From: an uncultured beta proteobacterium
GTDB taxonomy: Bacteria > Pseudomonadota > Gammaproteobacteria > Burkholderiales > SG8-39
DNA length: 60,518 nt
Direction: 5' to 3'
Assembly: GCA_902826155.1 (NCBI GenBank)
Contig: CADEDU010000040.1
Span: 1-60,518, forward strand
In this document: positions 33,853 to 42,436 of the stretch, one piece after another
Layout of the letters: every line of letters starts with the position of its first letter
Position numbering within the stretch: the first letter of the stretch is position 1
Translations under genes and position numbers: made by a program
Notes under the pieces: generated by a model
Seen by the model: the letters and a program-made list of their open reading frames with translations, nothing else
Databases searched by the model: none
Told to the model about the DNA's origin: nothing

Positions 33853-34302
33853 TCAGCGTGCCTCACGCTCGAGCGCATAGCGTCCCGAGCCGCTTGCCAA
33901 GATCGAGAGCAGGCCGCCGATGATGGCGATGTTCTTCATGAAGTGAATCTGCTGATTGAGCATCTGATCGGCCGGTACGCCCCAGTAAGCGTGGAAGACC
34001 AGCGTTGCCACGCCGGTAAAGCCGATGAGCGCGACCGCAGCCCAACGTGCCTTCCAGCCCAGCAACAGCATCAGCCCCCCGGCCAACTCGACCAGCGCGG
34101 CAGGCCAGATAAGCCATTCCGCTGCGGGCATGCCGAACGCTTTCATGTAACCGATGTTGGGCTCCAGGTACGCGAGCTTGGTGTAGCCCGACCAGATGAA
34201 AATCAGCGCTAAGCCGACTCGCGCAGCGGCAGTGGCCCAGTCGCTCAAAGAGGTCGATTGCGGGTCGGACAGCGCCCGCGAGGTAAGTAGGGTGGTCGTC
34301 AT
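33853..34302 (-). CDS. DoxX-family membrane protein
   Basis: The product is 149 residues from the ATG at 34302 (AAGGAA upstream). Four helices, with RVGLALIFIWSGYTKLAYL, NIGYMKAFGMPAAEWLIWPA and LVELAGGLMLLLGWKARWAA typical of DoxX/DoxD proteins. It is divergent from the LysR gene across 137 bases, the classic layout for a LysR that controls doxX and its neighbours. Confidence 0.9.
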   Translation of the reverse strand: MTTTLLTSRALSDPQSTSLSDWATAAARVGLALIFIWSGYTKLAYLEPNIGYMKAFGMPAAEWLIWPAALVELAGGLMLLLGWKARWAAVALIGFTGVATLVFHAYWGVPADQMLNQQIHFMKNIAIIGGLLSILASGSGRYALEREAR

Positions 34303-34439
34303 GGCAGTTCCTTCGCATGGGTTGAACATTGCGGCGTGGGCCGCATCCAAGGCCCCACTGTAGGCCTCGCCCCGCGCGCGAAACAGCCGGCGCCGCGCAA
34401 GGTATCGTTACGCTAGCCGCAATAATCAAGGGGTACGAC

Positions 34440-35405
34440 ATGGATGTCGCTTACGCCATGAAGGTGTTGGTGAAGGTGGTCGAGGCCGGCAGCTTTGCGC
34501 GCGCGGCCGAGGCGCTCGACACCTCGAATGCCGCAGTCACGCGACAGATCGCGGCGCTCGAGGAGCACTTGGGCGCGCGCCTGCTCAACCGCACTACGCG
34601 CAGGCTCTCGCTCACCGACGCCGGTGGTGCGTTCTACGAGCGCAGCCTAGGCATTCTCGAGGAGATCGCTGAAGCTGAAGCACTGACCAGCCAAAAAGCG
34701 ATGCAGCCGGTCGGCCTGCTGAAGATCACCGCGCCGCTGTCGTTCGGGGTCATTCAACTCGCACGCATGCTGCCGGGTTTTCATGCGCGGCATCCGCAGC
34801 TACAACTCGATGTCGATCTCACCGACCGAATGATCGATCTGGCCAATGAAGGTATCGACGTCGCGTTGCGCATCGCGCAGGAGCTGCGCGGTACGCTGAT
34901 CGCGCGGCGCATCGCGCCGGTGAGTATGGTGGTGTGCGCCTCGCCGGTGTACTTGAAGCGCCGCGGCGTACCGACCCACCCCGGGCAGCTTGCCGAACAC
35001 GAAACGTTCAGCTTCAGCTATCTGGATTCTGGTGACGAGTGGTCCTTCCTTGACGCTCAGGGCAAGCTCTCGCGGGTGCGCGTGCAGCCTTGTGTTCGCG
35101 CCACCAATGGCGATCTCTTGAGCGAGCTCGCCGCCGCGGGCGGGGGCATCGTGATGCAGCCGAGCTTCATCGTCGGCACGCACCTCGCGCGCGGCACGCT
35201 CGTGCCGATACTGACCGACTACCGAGCGCCCGTGCACTGGCTGTTTGCGGCGTACTTGAACCGGCGGCACTTGCCGATCAAGGTGCGCGCGTTTATCGAC
35301 TACCTCGTCGAGACGGTCGGCGATACGCCGCGCTGGGAACAGTGGCAGGGTGCCGCCTCGCGACCGCGCCGACCCGCGCCGGTTGCGCGCCGGCGATCAG
35401 GGTGA
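34440..35405 (+). CDS. LysR-family transcriptional regulator
   Basis: The product is 321 residues from the ATG at 34440 with AAGGGG upstream. The N-terminal winged helix is VVEAGSFARAAEALDTSNAA followed by VTRQIAALEEHLGARLLNRT; the C-terminal part is the two-lobed effector-binding domain. This CrgA-like branch is usually divergent from its target. Here the target is likely the doxX-SnoaL pair, perhaps also pirin and the dioxygenase. The tail after VGDTPRWEQW is Arg/Pro-rich and may be non-native. Confidence 0.92.
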   Translation: MDVAYAMKVLVKVVEAGSFARAAEALDTSNAAVTRQIAALEEHLGARLLNRTTRRLSLTDAGGAFYERSLGILEEIAEAEALTSQKAMQPVGLLKITAPLSFGVIQLARMLPGFHARHPQLQLDVDLTDRMIDLANEGIDVALRIAQELRGTLIARRIAPVSMVVCASPVYLKRRGVPTHPGQLAEHETFSFSYLDSGDEWSFLDAQGKLSRVRVQPCVRATNGDLLSELAAAGGGIVMQPSFIVGTHLARGTLVPILTDYRAPVHWLFAAYLNRRHLPIKVRAFIDYLVETVGDTPRWEQWQGAASRPRRPAPVARRRSG

Positions 35406-35532
35406 CCGTAGCGTCGACGACGTAGTCGCTCACCATGCCAACCGGCGCGCTCAGAATAAGGGCAACTTGTCTGCAGCGAGTCTCGCCGCATTGGCTCCCT
35501 CCATCTCTGGCCGCGTCGCGCACCGACCACGG

Positions 35533-35613
35533 CCTGCCGTGCGCCAGTCGCAGCGCGTGGTATCAGCGCCCGGTCCGATGCGGCGGATCGTTGAGGATGA
35601 GCAGCGTGTTCAT
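35533..35613 (-). pseudogene. DsrE-family protein start, interrupted by a stop
   Basis: From an ATG at 35613 that overlaps the sterol desaturase stop (ATGA), the frame reads MNTLLILNDPPHRTGR, then TGA, then YHALRLAHGR in the same frame. DsrE/DsrF-like sulfur-handling proteins begin this way with an uninterrupted LNDPPYGTER.YNALRLA. After these 27 codons no further similarity is seen, and the rest of the roughly 115-residue protein, including the cysteine loop, is gone. Confidence 0.62.
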
Positions 35614-36479
35614 GACGGTTTCGCCTCGATTGGTTTGGCGCCCTCGGGTCGCCGATTGATCGCATAGCCGCCAGGCGTCTCACGCAGAGGTTGCAGCAGC
35701 AACTGGTCCAGACGCAGATCGCGCGGCGTGCGAAATGCATCCACGCCGATCGTCATCGCCGCGTGACCCGTTGCCGGCTGCGCCCGATAGGTGCCGAACA
35801 GTCGGTCCCACCACGGCAGATTGAAGCCGAAGTTGCTGGACGACTCGTTGTAGCGGACGGAGTGATGCACGCGATGCATGTCCGGGGTGACGACGAAACG
35901 GCGCACCCACGCATCGATCCGCGCCGGCAGACGCGCATTGGCGTGATTGAACATCGCGGTGGCGTTGAGCAGGATCTCGAACAGCAGCACCGCGACGGCG
36001 GGCGCGCCGATCGCGGCGACCGCTGCACTCTTGACTACCGTCGAGAGCAGGATTTCGATCGGATGGAACCGCGTGCCGGTGGTTACGTCGAATTCGACGT
36101 CGGCGTGATGGACCCGGTGCAGCCGCCACAGCGTCGGCAGCGCGTGGAACATGACGTGCTGCAGGTAGATCACCAAGTCGAGGAGAACGATCGCGAGCAC
36201 GATCGCGATCCACGTAGGCAGATCCAGCGCGTTGAGCAGGCCCCAGCCTCTTGCCTGCGCGGCGAGGGCCACCGCGATGGCGGCACCGGGAACCACCACC
36301 CGCAGAACAACCACGTCGAGCAGAAGCAAGCCTAAGTTGTTCGGCCAGCGCAACCGACGTGCGAATGCCTGCCGGCGTCGCGGCGCGGCGAGTTCCCACA
36401 CCGCTACCGCTGCGAACACGCCGAGAAATGTGCCTAGTCGCAGCAGTGGTTCGATGGCCTGGATCGAGTCGGTTGTCAT
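35610..36479 (-). CDS. sterol desaturase/fatty acid hydroxylase family membrane protein
   Basis: The product is 289 residues. Membrane helices alternate with histidine motifs of the diiron hydroxylase superfamily: YLQHVMFHALPTLWRLHRVH, then HHADVEFD, FNHANARLP, and DMHRVHHSVRYNESSSNFG. These match the HxxxH, HxxHH and HxxHH ligand sets. It hydroxylates or desaturates a lipid-like substrate in the inner membrane; substrate unknown. The broken DsrE gene overlaps its stop, and the ArsR-rhodanese gene is divergent across an AT-rich operator-like region, so sulfur-linked control is possible. Confidence 0.9.
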   Translation of the reverse strand: MTTDSIQAIEPLLRLGTFLGVFAAVAVWELAAPRRRQAFARRLRWPNNLGLLLLDVVVLRVVVPGAAIAVALAAQARGWGLLNALDLPTWIAIVLAIVLLDLVIYLQHVMFHALPTLWRLHRVHHADVEFDVTTGTRFHPIEILLSTVVKSAAVAAIGAPAVAVLLFEILLNATAMFNHANARLPARIDAWVRRFVVTPDMHRVHHSVRYNESSSNFGFNLPWWDRLFGTYRAQPATGHAAMTIGVDAFRTPRDLRLDQLLLQPLRETPGGYAINRRPEGAKPIEAKPS

Positions 36480-36520
36480 TGCCCTTCGTCCTGGCGCGCC
36501 GGTAGACTGGCGGCGACATT

Positions 36521-36551
36521 AATATCAAATATTCAAATAATCGATTGAATA
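36521..36551. promoter_or_regulatory. inverted-repeat operator between sterol desaturase and ArsR-rhodanese genes
   Basis: In this 31-base AT-rich island two inverted repeats stand out: AATAT (36521-36525) with ATATT (36529-36533), and the perfect TATTCAA (36530-36536) with TTGAATA (36545-36551) spaced by eight bases. The site lies between divergent start codons at 36479 and 36568. ArsR-family repressors, including the sulfur-responsive BigR/SqrR group, bind AT-rich dyads like this, so it is the likely autoregulatory operator of the downstream regulator. Confidence 0.65.
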
Positions 36552-36567
36552 CTATTTCAGAGCCTCC

Positions 36568-37230
36568 ATGTCAACGGCGAATGTCAAGCGCGAGCTGTTC
36601 GAGCAGCTCGCACGCATCGGCAACGCGCTTTCGAGCGCCGCGCGGCTGGAATTACTCGAACTCCTGGCGCAAGGGGAGCGCAGCGTCGATCAGCTCGCCC
36701 GGCTGACCGCGCTCTCGGTGGCCAATACCTCGCAGCACCTGCAGAGGCTGAGGCAAGCGGGCTTGATCACCGCACGCAAGGATGGGCAGTACGTCTTCTA
36801 CCGGCTGGCGGGCGACGAGGTCGTGCGACTCATGACCGCGCTCGGGGCCGTGGGTGAGACCCACTTGGCCGAGGTAGATCGGATCGTGCGCATGTATCTG
36901 GCCGCGCGGGACGAACTGGAGCCGGTGCCAGCCGCCGAGTTGCTGGCGCGCGCCCGCAAGGGTCTTGTGACGGTACTCGACGTGCGTCCACCGGAGGAGT
37001 TCGCTGCAGGGCACGTTCCGGGCGCCATCAACATTCCGGTGCAGGATTTGGCGCGTCGCCTGGGCGAGTTGCCCAAGCGCAAGCAGGTCGTCGCGTACTG
37101 CCGCGGGCCCTACTGCCTGATGTCGTACGACGCGGTCGAACTCCTACGACGCAAAGGGCTGCAGGCGCGTCGCCTCGAGGCCGGGCTGCCGGAGTGGCGG
37201 CTGCACGGATTGCCCATCGAAATCGGCTGA
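36568..37230 (+). CDS. ArsR-family regulator fused to a rhodanese domain
   Basis: The product is 220 residues. Residues 10-95 form an ArsR winged helix (LSSAARLELLELLAQGERSV, VANTSQHLQRLRQAGLITAR), and 120-218 form a rhodanese domain with VLDVRPPEEFAAGHVPGAIN and the active loop CRGPYC (178-183, catalytic Cys178). The fusion suggests DNA binding controlled by persulfide or another sulfur state. A perfect inverted repeat lies just upstream. The divergent sterol desaturase and DsrE remnant are plausible targets, and the sqr gene elsewhere in the window would supply sulfane sulfur. Confidence 0.92.
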   Translation: MSTANVKRELFEQLARIGNALSSAARLELLELLAQGERSVDQLARLTALSVANTSQHLQRLRQAGLITARKDGQYVFYRLAGDEVVRLMTALGAVGETHLAEVDRIVRMYLAARDELEPVPAAELLARARKGLVTVLDVRPPEEFAAGHVPGAINIPVQDLARRLGELPKRKQVVAYCRGPYCLMSYDAVELLRRKGLQARRLEAGLPEWRLHGLPIEIG

Positions 37231-37300
37231 TATACGTCTGAACAGGCGCGCAGCCCGCCCAGCTTGGTCGAACCGACCGGCGTGAGACGATTCGTCTGCC

Positions 37301-38362
37301 ATGCGTAACGTGCTTACTCAACCCGGCATCGCGCAGGCGCTAGTGGCCGCCGTGCTGTTCGGCGCGAGCACGCCGATCGCAAAGTCGCTGCTAGGAGTCG
37401 CATCGCCGCTGATGCTTGCCGGACTGCTCTATCTGGGCAGCGGACTCGGCTTGTTCGCATGGCGTGCATGGCGCAGCCGGGTCTCGGCACCGACATCCGC
37501 TGCGCGATTGACATCGGCCGATCTGCCTTGGCTGGCCGGGGCGGTTCTGACTGGGGGCGTGATCGGACCTGCGCTGCTCATGTGGGGATTGAGCACCGTC
37601 AACGGTGCCACTGCGTCGCTGCTGCTCAACCTCGAGGCCGTCCTCACCGCACTGATCGCTTGGTTCGTGTTCCGCGAGAATTTCGATGCGCGCATCGCGC
37701 TCGGCATGGTGCTGATCGTCCTCGCCGGTGTGCTGTTGTCGTGGGAAGGCGGCGGGGACATGGCGTTGACGACGGGTGCGCTGGCGGTGGTTGGTGCATG
37801 CCTGTGCTGGGCGATCGACAATAATCTCACGCGCAACGTGGCCGCCGGTGACGCATTGCAGATCGCAGCGATTAAGGGTTTGGTCGCCGGCGCAACCAAT
37901 CTCGCGCTCGGCACGTTCCTCGGTGGCATGCTGCCCGGCGCTCTTCACATGGCGAGGGCGATGGTCCTGGGGTTGCTCGGCTATGGTGCGAGTCTGGTGC
38001 TGTTCATCGTCGCGCTGCGGCATCTGGGCACCGCCCGCACCGGCGCGTACTTTTCAGTGGCGCCGTTCGCCGGCGCTCTGGTCGCGATGCTGGTGTTCGG
38101 TGAGCGGCCCGGGCCCTGGTTCTGGACTGCGGCCGGATTGATGGCGATGGGCGTGTGGCTGCACGTGACCGAACGGCATGCGCATGAACACACGCATGAG
38201 CCGATGCGTCACACCCACCGCCATGTGCACGATGAGCACCACCAGCATGCGCACGCCGAAGGCGAAACCGGCGTGGAGCCACACACCCACGAACACGTGC
38301 ACGCGCCAATCACGCACGCGCATCCGCACTTTCCCGATCTGCACCATCGGCATCGGCACTAG
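37301..38362 (+). CDS. EamA/DMT-family transporter with histidine-rich C-terminal tail
   Basis: The product is 353 residues. About ten helices in two EamA repeats, with VLFGASTPIAKSLLG, SLLLNLEAVLTALIAWFVFR and GYGASLVLFIVALRHLGTAR, typical of drug/metabolite transporters. The last 61 residues contain 23 histidines (HAHEHTHEPMRHTHRHVHD and more), a clear metal-binding tail on the cytoplasmic side. Such tails occur in nickel, cobalt or zinc permeases, so this exporter may move or sense a metal, though the core resembles generic EamA proteins. It lies 70 bases after the ArsR-rhodanese gene on the same strand. Confidence 0.88.
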   Translation: MRNVLTQPGIAQALVAAVLFGASTPIAKSLLGVASPLMLAGLLYLGSGLGLFAWRAWRSRVSAPTSAARLTSADLPWLAGAVLTGGVIGPALLMWGLSTVNGATASLLLNLEAVLTALIAWFVFRENFDARIALGMVLIVLAGVLLSWEGGGDMALTTGALAVVGACLCWAIDNNLTRNVAAGDALQIAAIKGLVAGATNLALGTFLGGMLPGALHMARAMVLGLLGYGASLVLFIVALRHLGTARTGAYFSVAPFAGALVAMLVFGERPGPWFWTAAGLMAMGVWLHVTERHAHEHTHEPMRHTHRHVHDEHHQHAHAEGETGVEPHTHEHVHAPITHAHPHFPDLHHRHRH

Positions 38363-38517
38363 CGGGGCGAAGGAGTGGCTGCGCGGGCAATCTGAGCCGA
38401 TCCACTGCGCGACCGCGGGCACAGTGCCCTCGGAAATCATTTCGAGGATCAATGATCGATGAGGGAGAGGCAGACCCGGCCAAAGGCCGACACGTCGTTG
38501 CCAGGGATGCGCTGCGA

Positions 38518-38814
38518 TCAGGGTTGGCTGTGGCGCGAAAACAACCACGCGACCAGCGATAGCGCCACACCGAAGGTGAATACAATAGTGCCGGTGAGCA
38601 AGTCACTACCGAGCGACCAGACGACGGGGCCAGCCACGACCATAGCCGCGCCGAGCAACTGCACCACCTTCATCGTCGTGAAGTCCGACGGGGTACCGGA
38701 GAATTGGGATCCGCTCAGTTTGAGATCCAGTCGGACGATCTTGCACCCGCAATGGGGACAGAGTGGCACGCGGTCTGATACTCGCTTGTTGCACACGGGG
38801 CAATCGAATGCCAT
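38518..38814 (-). CDS. zinc-ribbon membrane protein
   Basis: The product is 98 residues from the ATG at 38814, with GGAGGAG upstream. It opens with MAFDCPVCNKRVSDRVPLCP, giving a zinc ribbon of two CxxC pairs (CPVC, CPHC), followed by a charged linker and two membrane helices (VVQLLGAAMVVAGPVVWSL, GTIVFTFGVALSLVAWLFS). I do not recognise a named family; ribbons like this usually mediate contacts or metal binding. It is single and convergent with the transporter gene. Confidence 0.75.
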   Translation of the reverse strand: MAFDCPVCNKRVSDRVPLCPHCGCKIVRLDLKLSGSQFSGTPSDFTTMKVVQLLGAAMVVAGPVVWSLGSDLLTGTIVFTFGVALSLVAWLFSRHSQP

Positions 38815-39133
38815 CAAGCTCCTCCGCGCTCTTCTTGTGACACGCACAAATAGTCTACGGCTGTCACCTGGCAGCCGCGTGACCACTTGCCATGTCCGCG
38901 CGCGTCGCTGACGGGTGGGCGGGGCCACGCACCGCCGACTCGGACCTTGCGCCCTACCACAGCGTGGCTCGGGTACGGAACGACCTTCGATGGTCTCCCT
39001 CCATCCGGCCGATCTGTTCTTGATTCGCGGCCAGCGCCTACCACCCCGTGGCGCTGCAGCGATCGACTTGAGCGCCCTCAAGAGAATCAACGCAAGAGTG
39101 TCGTATATGATGAGGGCACTTCTCGACGTACCG
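38815..39133. other. intergenic region upstream of the efflux operon
   Basis: About 320 bases between divergent genes. TATATGAT at 39103-39110 could be a -10 box for the efflux operon, but no good -35 was found and no classic CueR dyad is obvious by eye. No gene seen. Confidence 0.35.
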
Positions 39134-39502
39134 ATGAGCCCAGTCCGCCTTCACCTGAAGCGCTATCGCTTGCGCGCCATGATTGCATTGGCGCTACTGG
39201 TGTTCGCGCAGCTATCCCTTGCGGCAAGTGGTTGCTTCACGACCCGCACCGGGTCTGGTGATGTCGGAAGCGAGAGCGACGGCTGCGCGATCGACCGGTT
39301 GCTGTGCTGGACTCACTGCCAAGCTGACGAGCAAACCCTCGAACCTGCCTCGACGTTGGTGTGGTCGGTGGATAGTCTGTCGGTTTGGCCGCCGCCGCTG
39401 TTCGTGACGCTGCCCGAACCAAGGTCAGCGATGCGTACCCGGTTCAGCTCTTCCCTGGCGACACCACCGCCGCCGCTTCTGTTGGAGCGCATGCTGAATT
39501 AG
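39134..39502 (+). CDS. small exported cysteine-containing protein at head of efflux operon
   Basis: The product is 122 residues from the ATG at 39134; an ATG at 39107 is also possible, and neither has a strong ribosome site. An N-terminal signal (RAMIALALLVFAQLSLAASG) is followed by a short mature part with cysteines in SDGCAIDRLLCWTHCQADEQ. Small exported proteins with a C..C..C pattern often precede heavy-metal RND operons (CzcI-like in position), but I cannot assign a family. It lies 58 bases before the outer-membrane channel gene, suggesting co-transcription and a periplasmic metal-related role. Confidence 0.6.
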   Translation: MSPVRLHLKRYRLRAMIALALLVFAQLSLAASGCFTTRTGSGDVGSESDGCAIDRLLCWTHCQADEQTLEPASTLVWSVDSLSVWPPPLFVTLPEPRSAMRTRFSSSLATPPPPLLLERMLN

Positions 39503-39560
39503 GTCCTCCGATGTTGCGTGAGCCGCAATCGCGGCTGCTGACAACGTCTTGGAGGGCGCC

Positions 39561-40880
39561 ATGCGTTTTGCTACGTTCCGATTTGACGGGTTGAGCATCC
39601 TGCTCGCCTGGCTTTCTGCCATTTCAGTATTTCTTACACCGAGGGCATCGATCGCTCAAGCGATTGTCGAGCCCCTCAGCCTCGAAGCCGCACTGGTCGC
39701 GGCACTCGCACGTTCGGCGAGACTCGGTTCGCAATCGGCCGCGGTGCAGGCCGCTGCCGCAATGGTGGACCGGTCGGCGGAACTTCCTGATCCCAAGTTT
39801 CGGTTCGGGCTGGAGAACCTGCCTGTTACCGATGCCGATCGCTTTCGCTATGACCGCGATTTCATGACGATGCAGCGCATCGGCGTGATGCAGGAGTTTC
39901 CAAGCAGCGACAAGCGGGAGGCGGCACGGCACCGCGCGCGCACCGAAACGCTGGCGGAGCAGGCGATGCTGGCCAGAGAGCGCGCGGCGGTGCGACGTGA
40001 GACTGCCATCGCCTGGTTGGACCACGCCTATTCGCTTGCCACGCAAGCGCGGCTGGACGCACTCGATCGCGATATCGCTTTCGAGATCGATGCGGCCGCG
40101 CCCGCAGTGGCCGCCGGACGTGCGACGCTGGCTGAAGTGCTCGTGCTACGCGGCATGCGCGAGCAGGTACGCGATCGACGCATCGCGCAGGATCGCATGA
40201 TCGATCGTTCACGCATCGAGTTGGCGCGGTTGGTGGGCGCCGGCACCGTGCGGCCACCGGCGCCATTGCCCGATACCGCGCATCCACCGCTGACATCGGA
40301 ACGTGTCGAGGCGCTGCTCGATCGCCACCCGGCGGTCATCGTCGCGGCGGCGCAACTGCCGGTGGCGCACGCCGAGGTGCAGCGTGCGCGCGCCGGCAAG
40401 TCGGCAGACTGGGCAGTCGAGCTGTCGTTCGCGCGACGCGAGCCGGCCTTCTCGAACATGGTCACGCTCATGTTCCAGCGCGATCTGCCGTTGTGGCCCG
40501 AGCGCAGACAGGACCGCGATGTGGCCGCCCGCGTAGCGAGCCTGGAGCGCGCTCGCGGGCTGGTGGAAGAGGCGCGACGCGCCGCGGAGACCGAACTCAA
40601 GCTCGCGCTCGCCGATCACGCCGGCGCGCAGCGTCGGGTGGCGCACCACGAAGATGCATTGCTCGCGAACGCGCGCGAGCGGACCGGTGCCGCAACCGCG
40701 GTATATCGCGGCGGCAAGGGCGGCCTTGCCGCGGTGCTTGAGGCGCGGCGTGCGGAAACGGAGATCCTGATCGATACATTGAACGCCGAGCGCGACCGTG
40801 CGCTCGCCTGGGCCAATCTGCGCTACGCACTCGTCGATGAGTCCGAGCACGCGCATCTCAGCAAGGAGGCGGTGCAATGA
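39561..40880 (+). CDS. TolC-family outer-membrane channel of a metal efflux system
   Basis: The product is 439 residues from the ATG at 39561 (GGAGGG upstream). A signal peptide ends near RASIAQA, then LSLEAALVAALARSARLGSQ starts the first OEP repeat; long Ala/Arg/Glu-rich helices follow in two repeats, as in CusC/CzcC. A Pro-rich lipidation Cys is not seen. Its stop overlaps the adaptor start (ATGA). It forms the outer-membrane duct of the tripartite pump. Confidence 0.9.
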   Translation: MRFATFRFDGLSILLAWLSAISVFLTPRASIAQAIVEPLSLEAALVAALARSARLGSQSAAVQAAAAMVDRSAELPDPKFRFGLENLPVTDADRFRYDRDFMTMQRIGVMQEFPSSDKREAARHRARTETLAEQAMLARERAAVRRETAIAWLDHAYSLATQARLDALDRDIAFEIDAAAPAVAAGRATLAEVLVLRGMREQVRDRRIAQDRMIDRSRIELARLVGAGTVRPPAPLPDTAHPPLTSERVEALLDRHPAVIVAAAQLPVAHAEVQRARAGKSADWAVELSFARREPAFSNMVTLMFQRDLPLWPERRQDRDVAARVASLERARGLVEEARRAAETELKLALADHAGAQRRVAHHEDALLANARERTGAATAVYRGGKGGLAAVLEARRAETEILIDTLNAERDRALAWANLRYALVDESEHAHLSKEAVQ

Positions 40881-42436
40881 AGAACATCGCACGGATTCTC
40901 GTCGCGTTGGTGGTGATCGCCGGTTCAGGTGCTGTCGGTTATTGGTTCGCGATGCGCAACATGCGCTCGACGACGACGGCGGAGCACGCCCAGGCGCCGG
41001 CGCAGGCCGAAGGTAGTGCCGCGAACGTCGTGGATGGCGTCGTGCAGGACCGGTCCGGCAAGCGCGTGCTCTATTGGCATGACCCGATGGTTCCGCAGCA
41101 GAAGTTCCAGAAGCCAGGCCCGTCGCCTTTCATGAACATGATGCTGGTGCCGGTGTATGCGGAGCCCGGCGCAGAGGAGGGCAAGGTCTCGATCAGCTCG
41201 CGTGTCGTCCAGAACCTTGGCGTGCGCACCGCGGTGGCCGAGATGGGATCGCTCGAGCGCAAGCTTCAGGCTGTTGGCAGCATCGAGTACAACGAACGCG
41301 CCGTCGTCGTCGTGCAGGCGCGTACCAGTGGGTTCGTCGAGCGCGTACATGCGCGCGCACCGCTCGATCCGGTACGCAGGGGCGCGCCGCTGGTCGAGTT
41401 GCTGGTGCCCGAATGGGCTGCGGCACAGCAGGAGTATCTCTTCCTGCTGCGGCGGGATGCCTCCGCCGATCGCGCGCTGATCGCGGCCAGCCGCGAACGG
41501 CTGCATCTGCTCGGCATCAGCGAAGCCGACATCGCTGCGGTGGAGCGCGATCGGCAGCCGCGCACGCAGATCACCGTCACCGCGCCGATCGACGGCGTGA
41601 TCGCGGAACTGGGCGTCCGAGAGGGCATGACGGTCGTGACGGGGGCCACGCTGTATCGCTTGGTCGACCTCGGAACGGTATGGGTCAACGCCGAGGTACC
41701 GGAGGCGCAGACCGCGTTCGTCCGACCGGGTAGTCGCGTCGAAGCGCACGTGGCCGCCTGGCCGGGACAAGTTTTTCGCGGCACGGTCGGCGCGATCCTG
41801 CCCGAGGTGAACAACGCCACGCGCACGCTGCGTGCGCGCATCGAGCTGGCCAATCCTGGTGCACGCCTAAAGCCCGGCATGTTTGCCGCGCTGTCGTTCG
41901 CATCGGAGCGGGGTGCGAAGTTCGCGATCGTGCCCTCGGAGGCGGTGATCCAGACCGGCACGCGAAGCGTCGTCATCCTCGCCGACGGCGACGGCAAGTT
42001 CCGACCGGTCGATGTCGAGCTGGGCTTCGAAATGGACGGCCGGACCGAAATCCGCAAAGGGTTGAAGGCCGGCGACAAGGTGGTGGTGTCAGGACAGTTC
42101 CTGATCGATTCGGAAGCCAGCCTCAAGGGCACGCTCACGCGGCTGCAGGCCGCGCCGGACGGCGACAAGCCAGCGGGCCTGACCGAGGACGGGCTGCATC
42201 GCGGCCTGGGCAAAATCGATGACATCGACGCGCGCGCCGGTCAGATCACCCTTGCGCACGATCCGATGCCATCGATGAAATGGCCTGCGATGACGATGGG
42301 CTTCCAGGTCGAAGACCAAGGCTCGCTGGCCAAACTGAATAAAGGCGATGTCGTCGAGTTCGCCATGAAGGGCGAGCCGAACAAGGACGGTGACTACGTG
42401 ATCGTGCGCATCGCCCGAAAAGGAGCGAAGCGATGA
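40877..42436 (+). CDS. cusB: CusB-like RND adaptor with N-terminal metal-binding motif and C-terminal CusF domain
   Basis: The product is 519 residues. After a membrane anchor (1-26) comes YWHDPM (66-71) with downstream MNMM, the heavy-metal-binding motif of CusB-type adaptors. The barrel-sandwich, hairpin and beta-barrel regions follow ([33 protein letters not shown]). Residues about 435-515 form a fused CusF domain with [10 protein letters not shown], holding the Trp and two Met that bind Cu(I)/Ag(I). The fusion supplies the metallochaperone that is separate in E. coli. It overlaps its neighbours by four bases on each side, so the operon is tightly coupled. Confidence 0.93.
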   Translation: MKNIARILVALVVIAGSGAVGYWFAMRNMRSTTTAEHAQAPAQAEGSAANVVDGVVQDRSGKRVLYWHDPMVPQQKFQKPGPSPFMNMMLVPVYAEPGAEEGKVSISSRVVQNLGVRTAVAEMGSLERKLQAVGSIEYNERAVVVVQARTSGFVERVHARAPLDPVRRGAPLVELLVPEWAAAQQEYLFLLRRDASADRALIAASRERLHLLGISEADIAAVERDRQPRTQITVTAPIDGVIAELGVREGMTVVTGATLYRLVDLGTVWVNAEVPEAQTAFVRPGSRVEAHVAAWPGQVFRGTVGAILPEVNNATRTLRARIELANPGARLKPGMFAALSFASERGAKFAIVPSEAVIQTGTRSVVILADGDGKFRPVDVELGFEMDGRTEIRKGLKAGDKVVVSGQFLIDSEASLKGTLTRLQAAPDGDKPAGLTEDGLHRGLGKIDDIDARAGQITLAHDPMPSMKWPAMTMGFQVEDQGSLAKLNKGDVVEFAMKGEPNKDGDYVIVRIARKGAKR

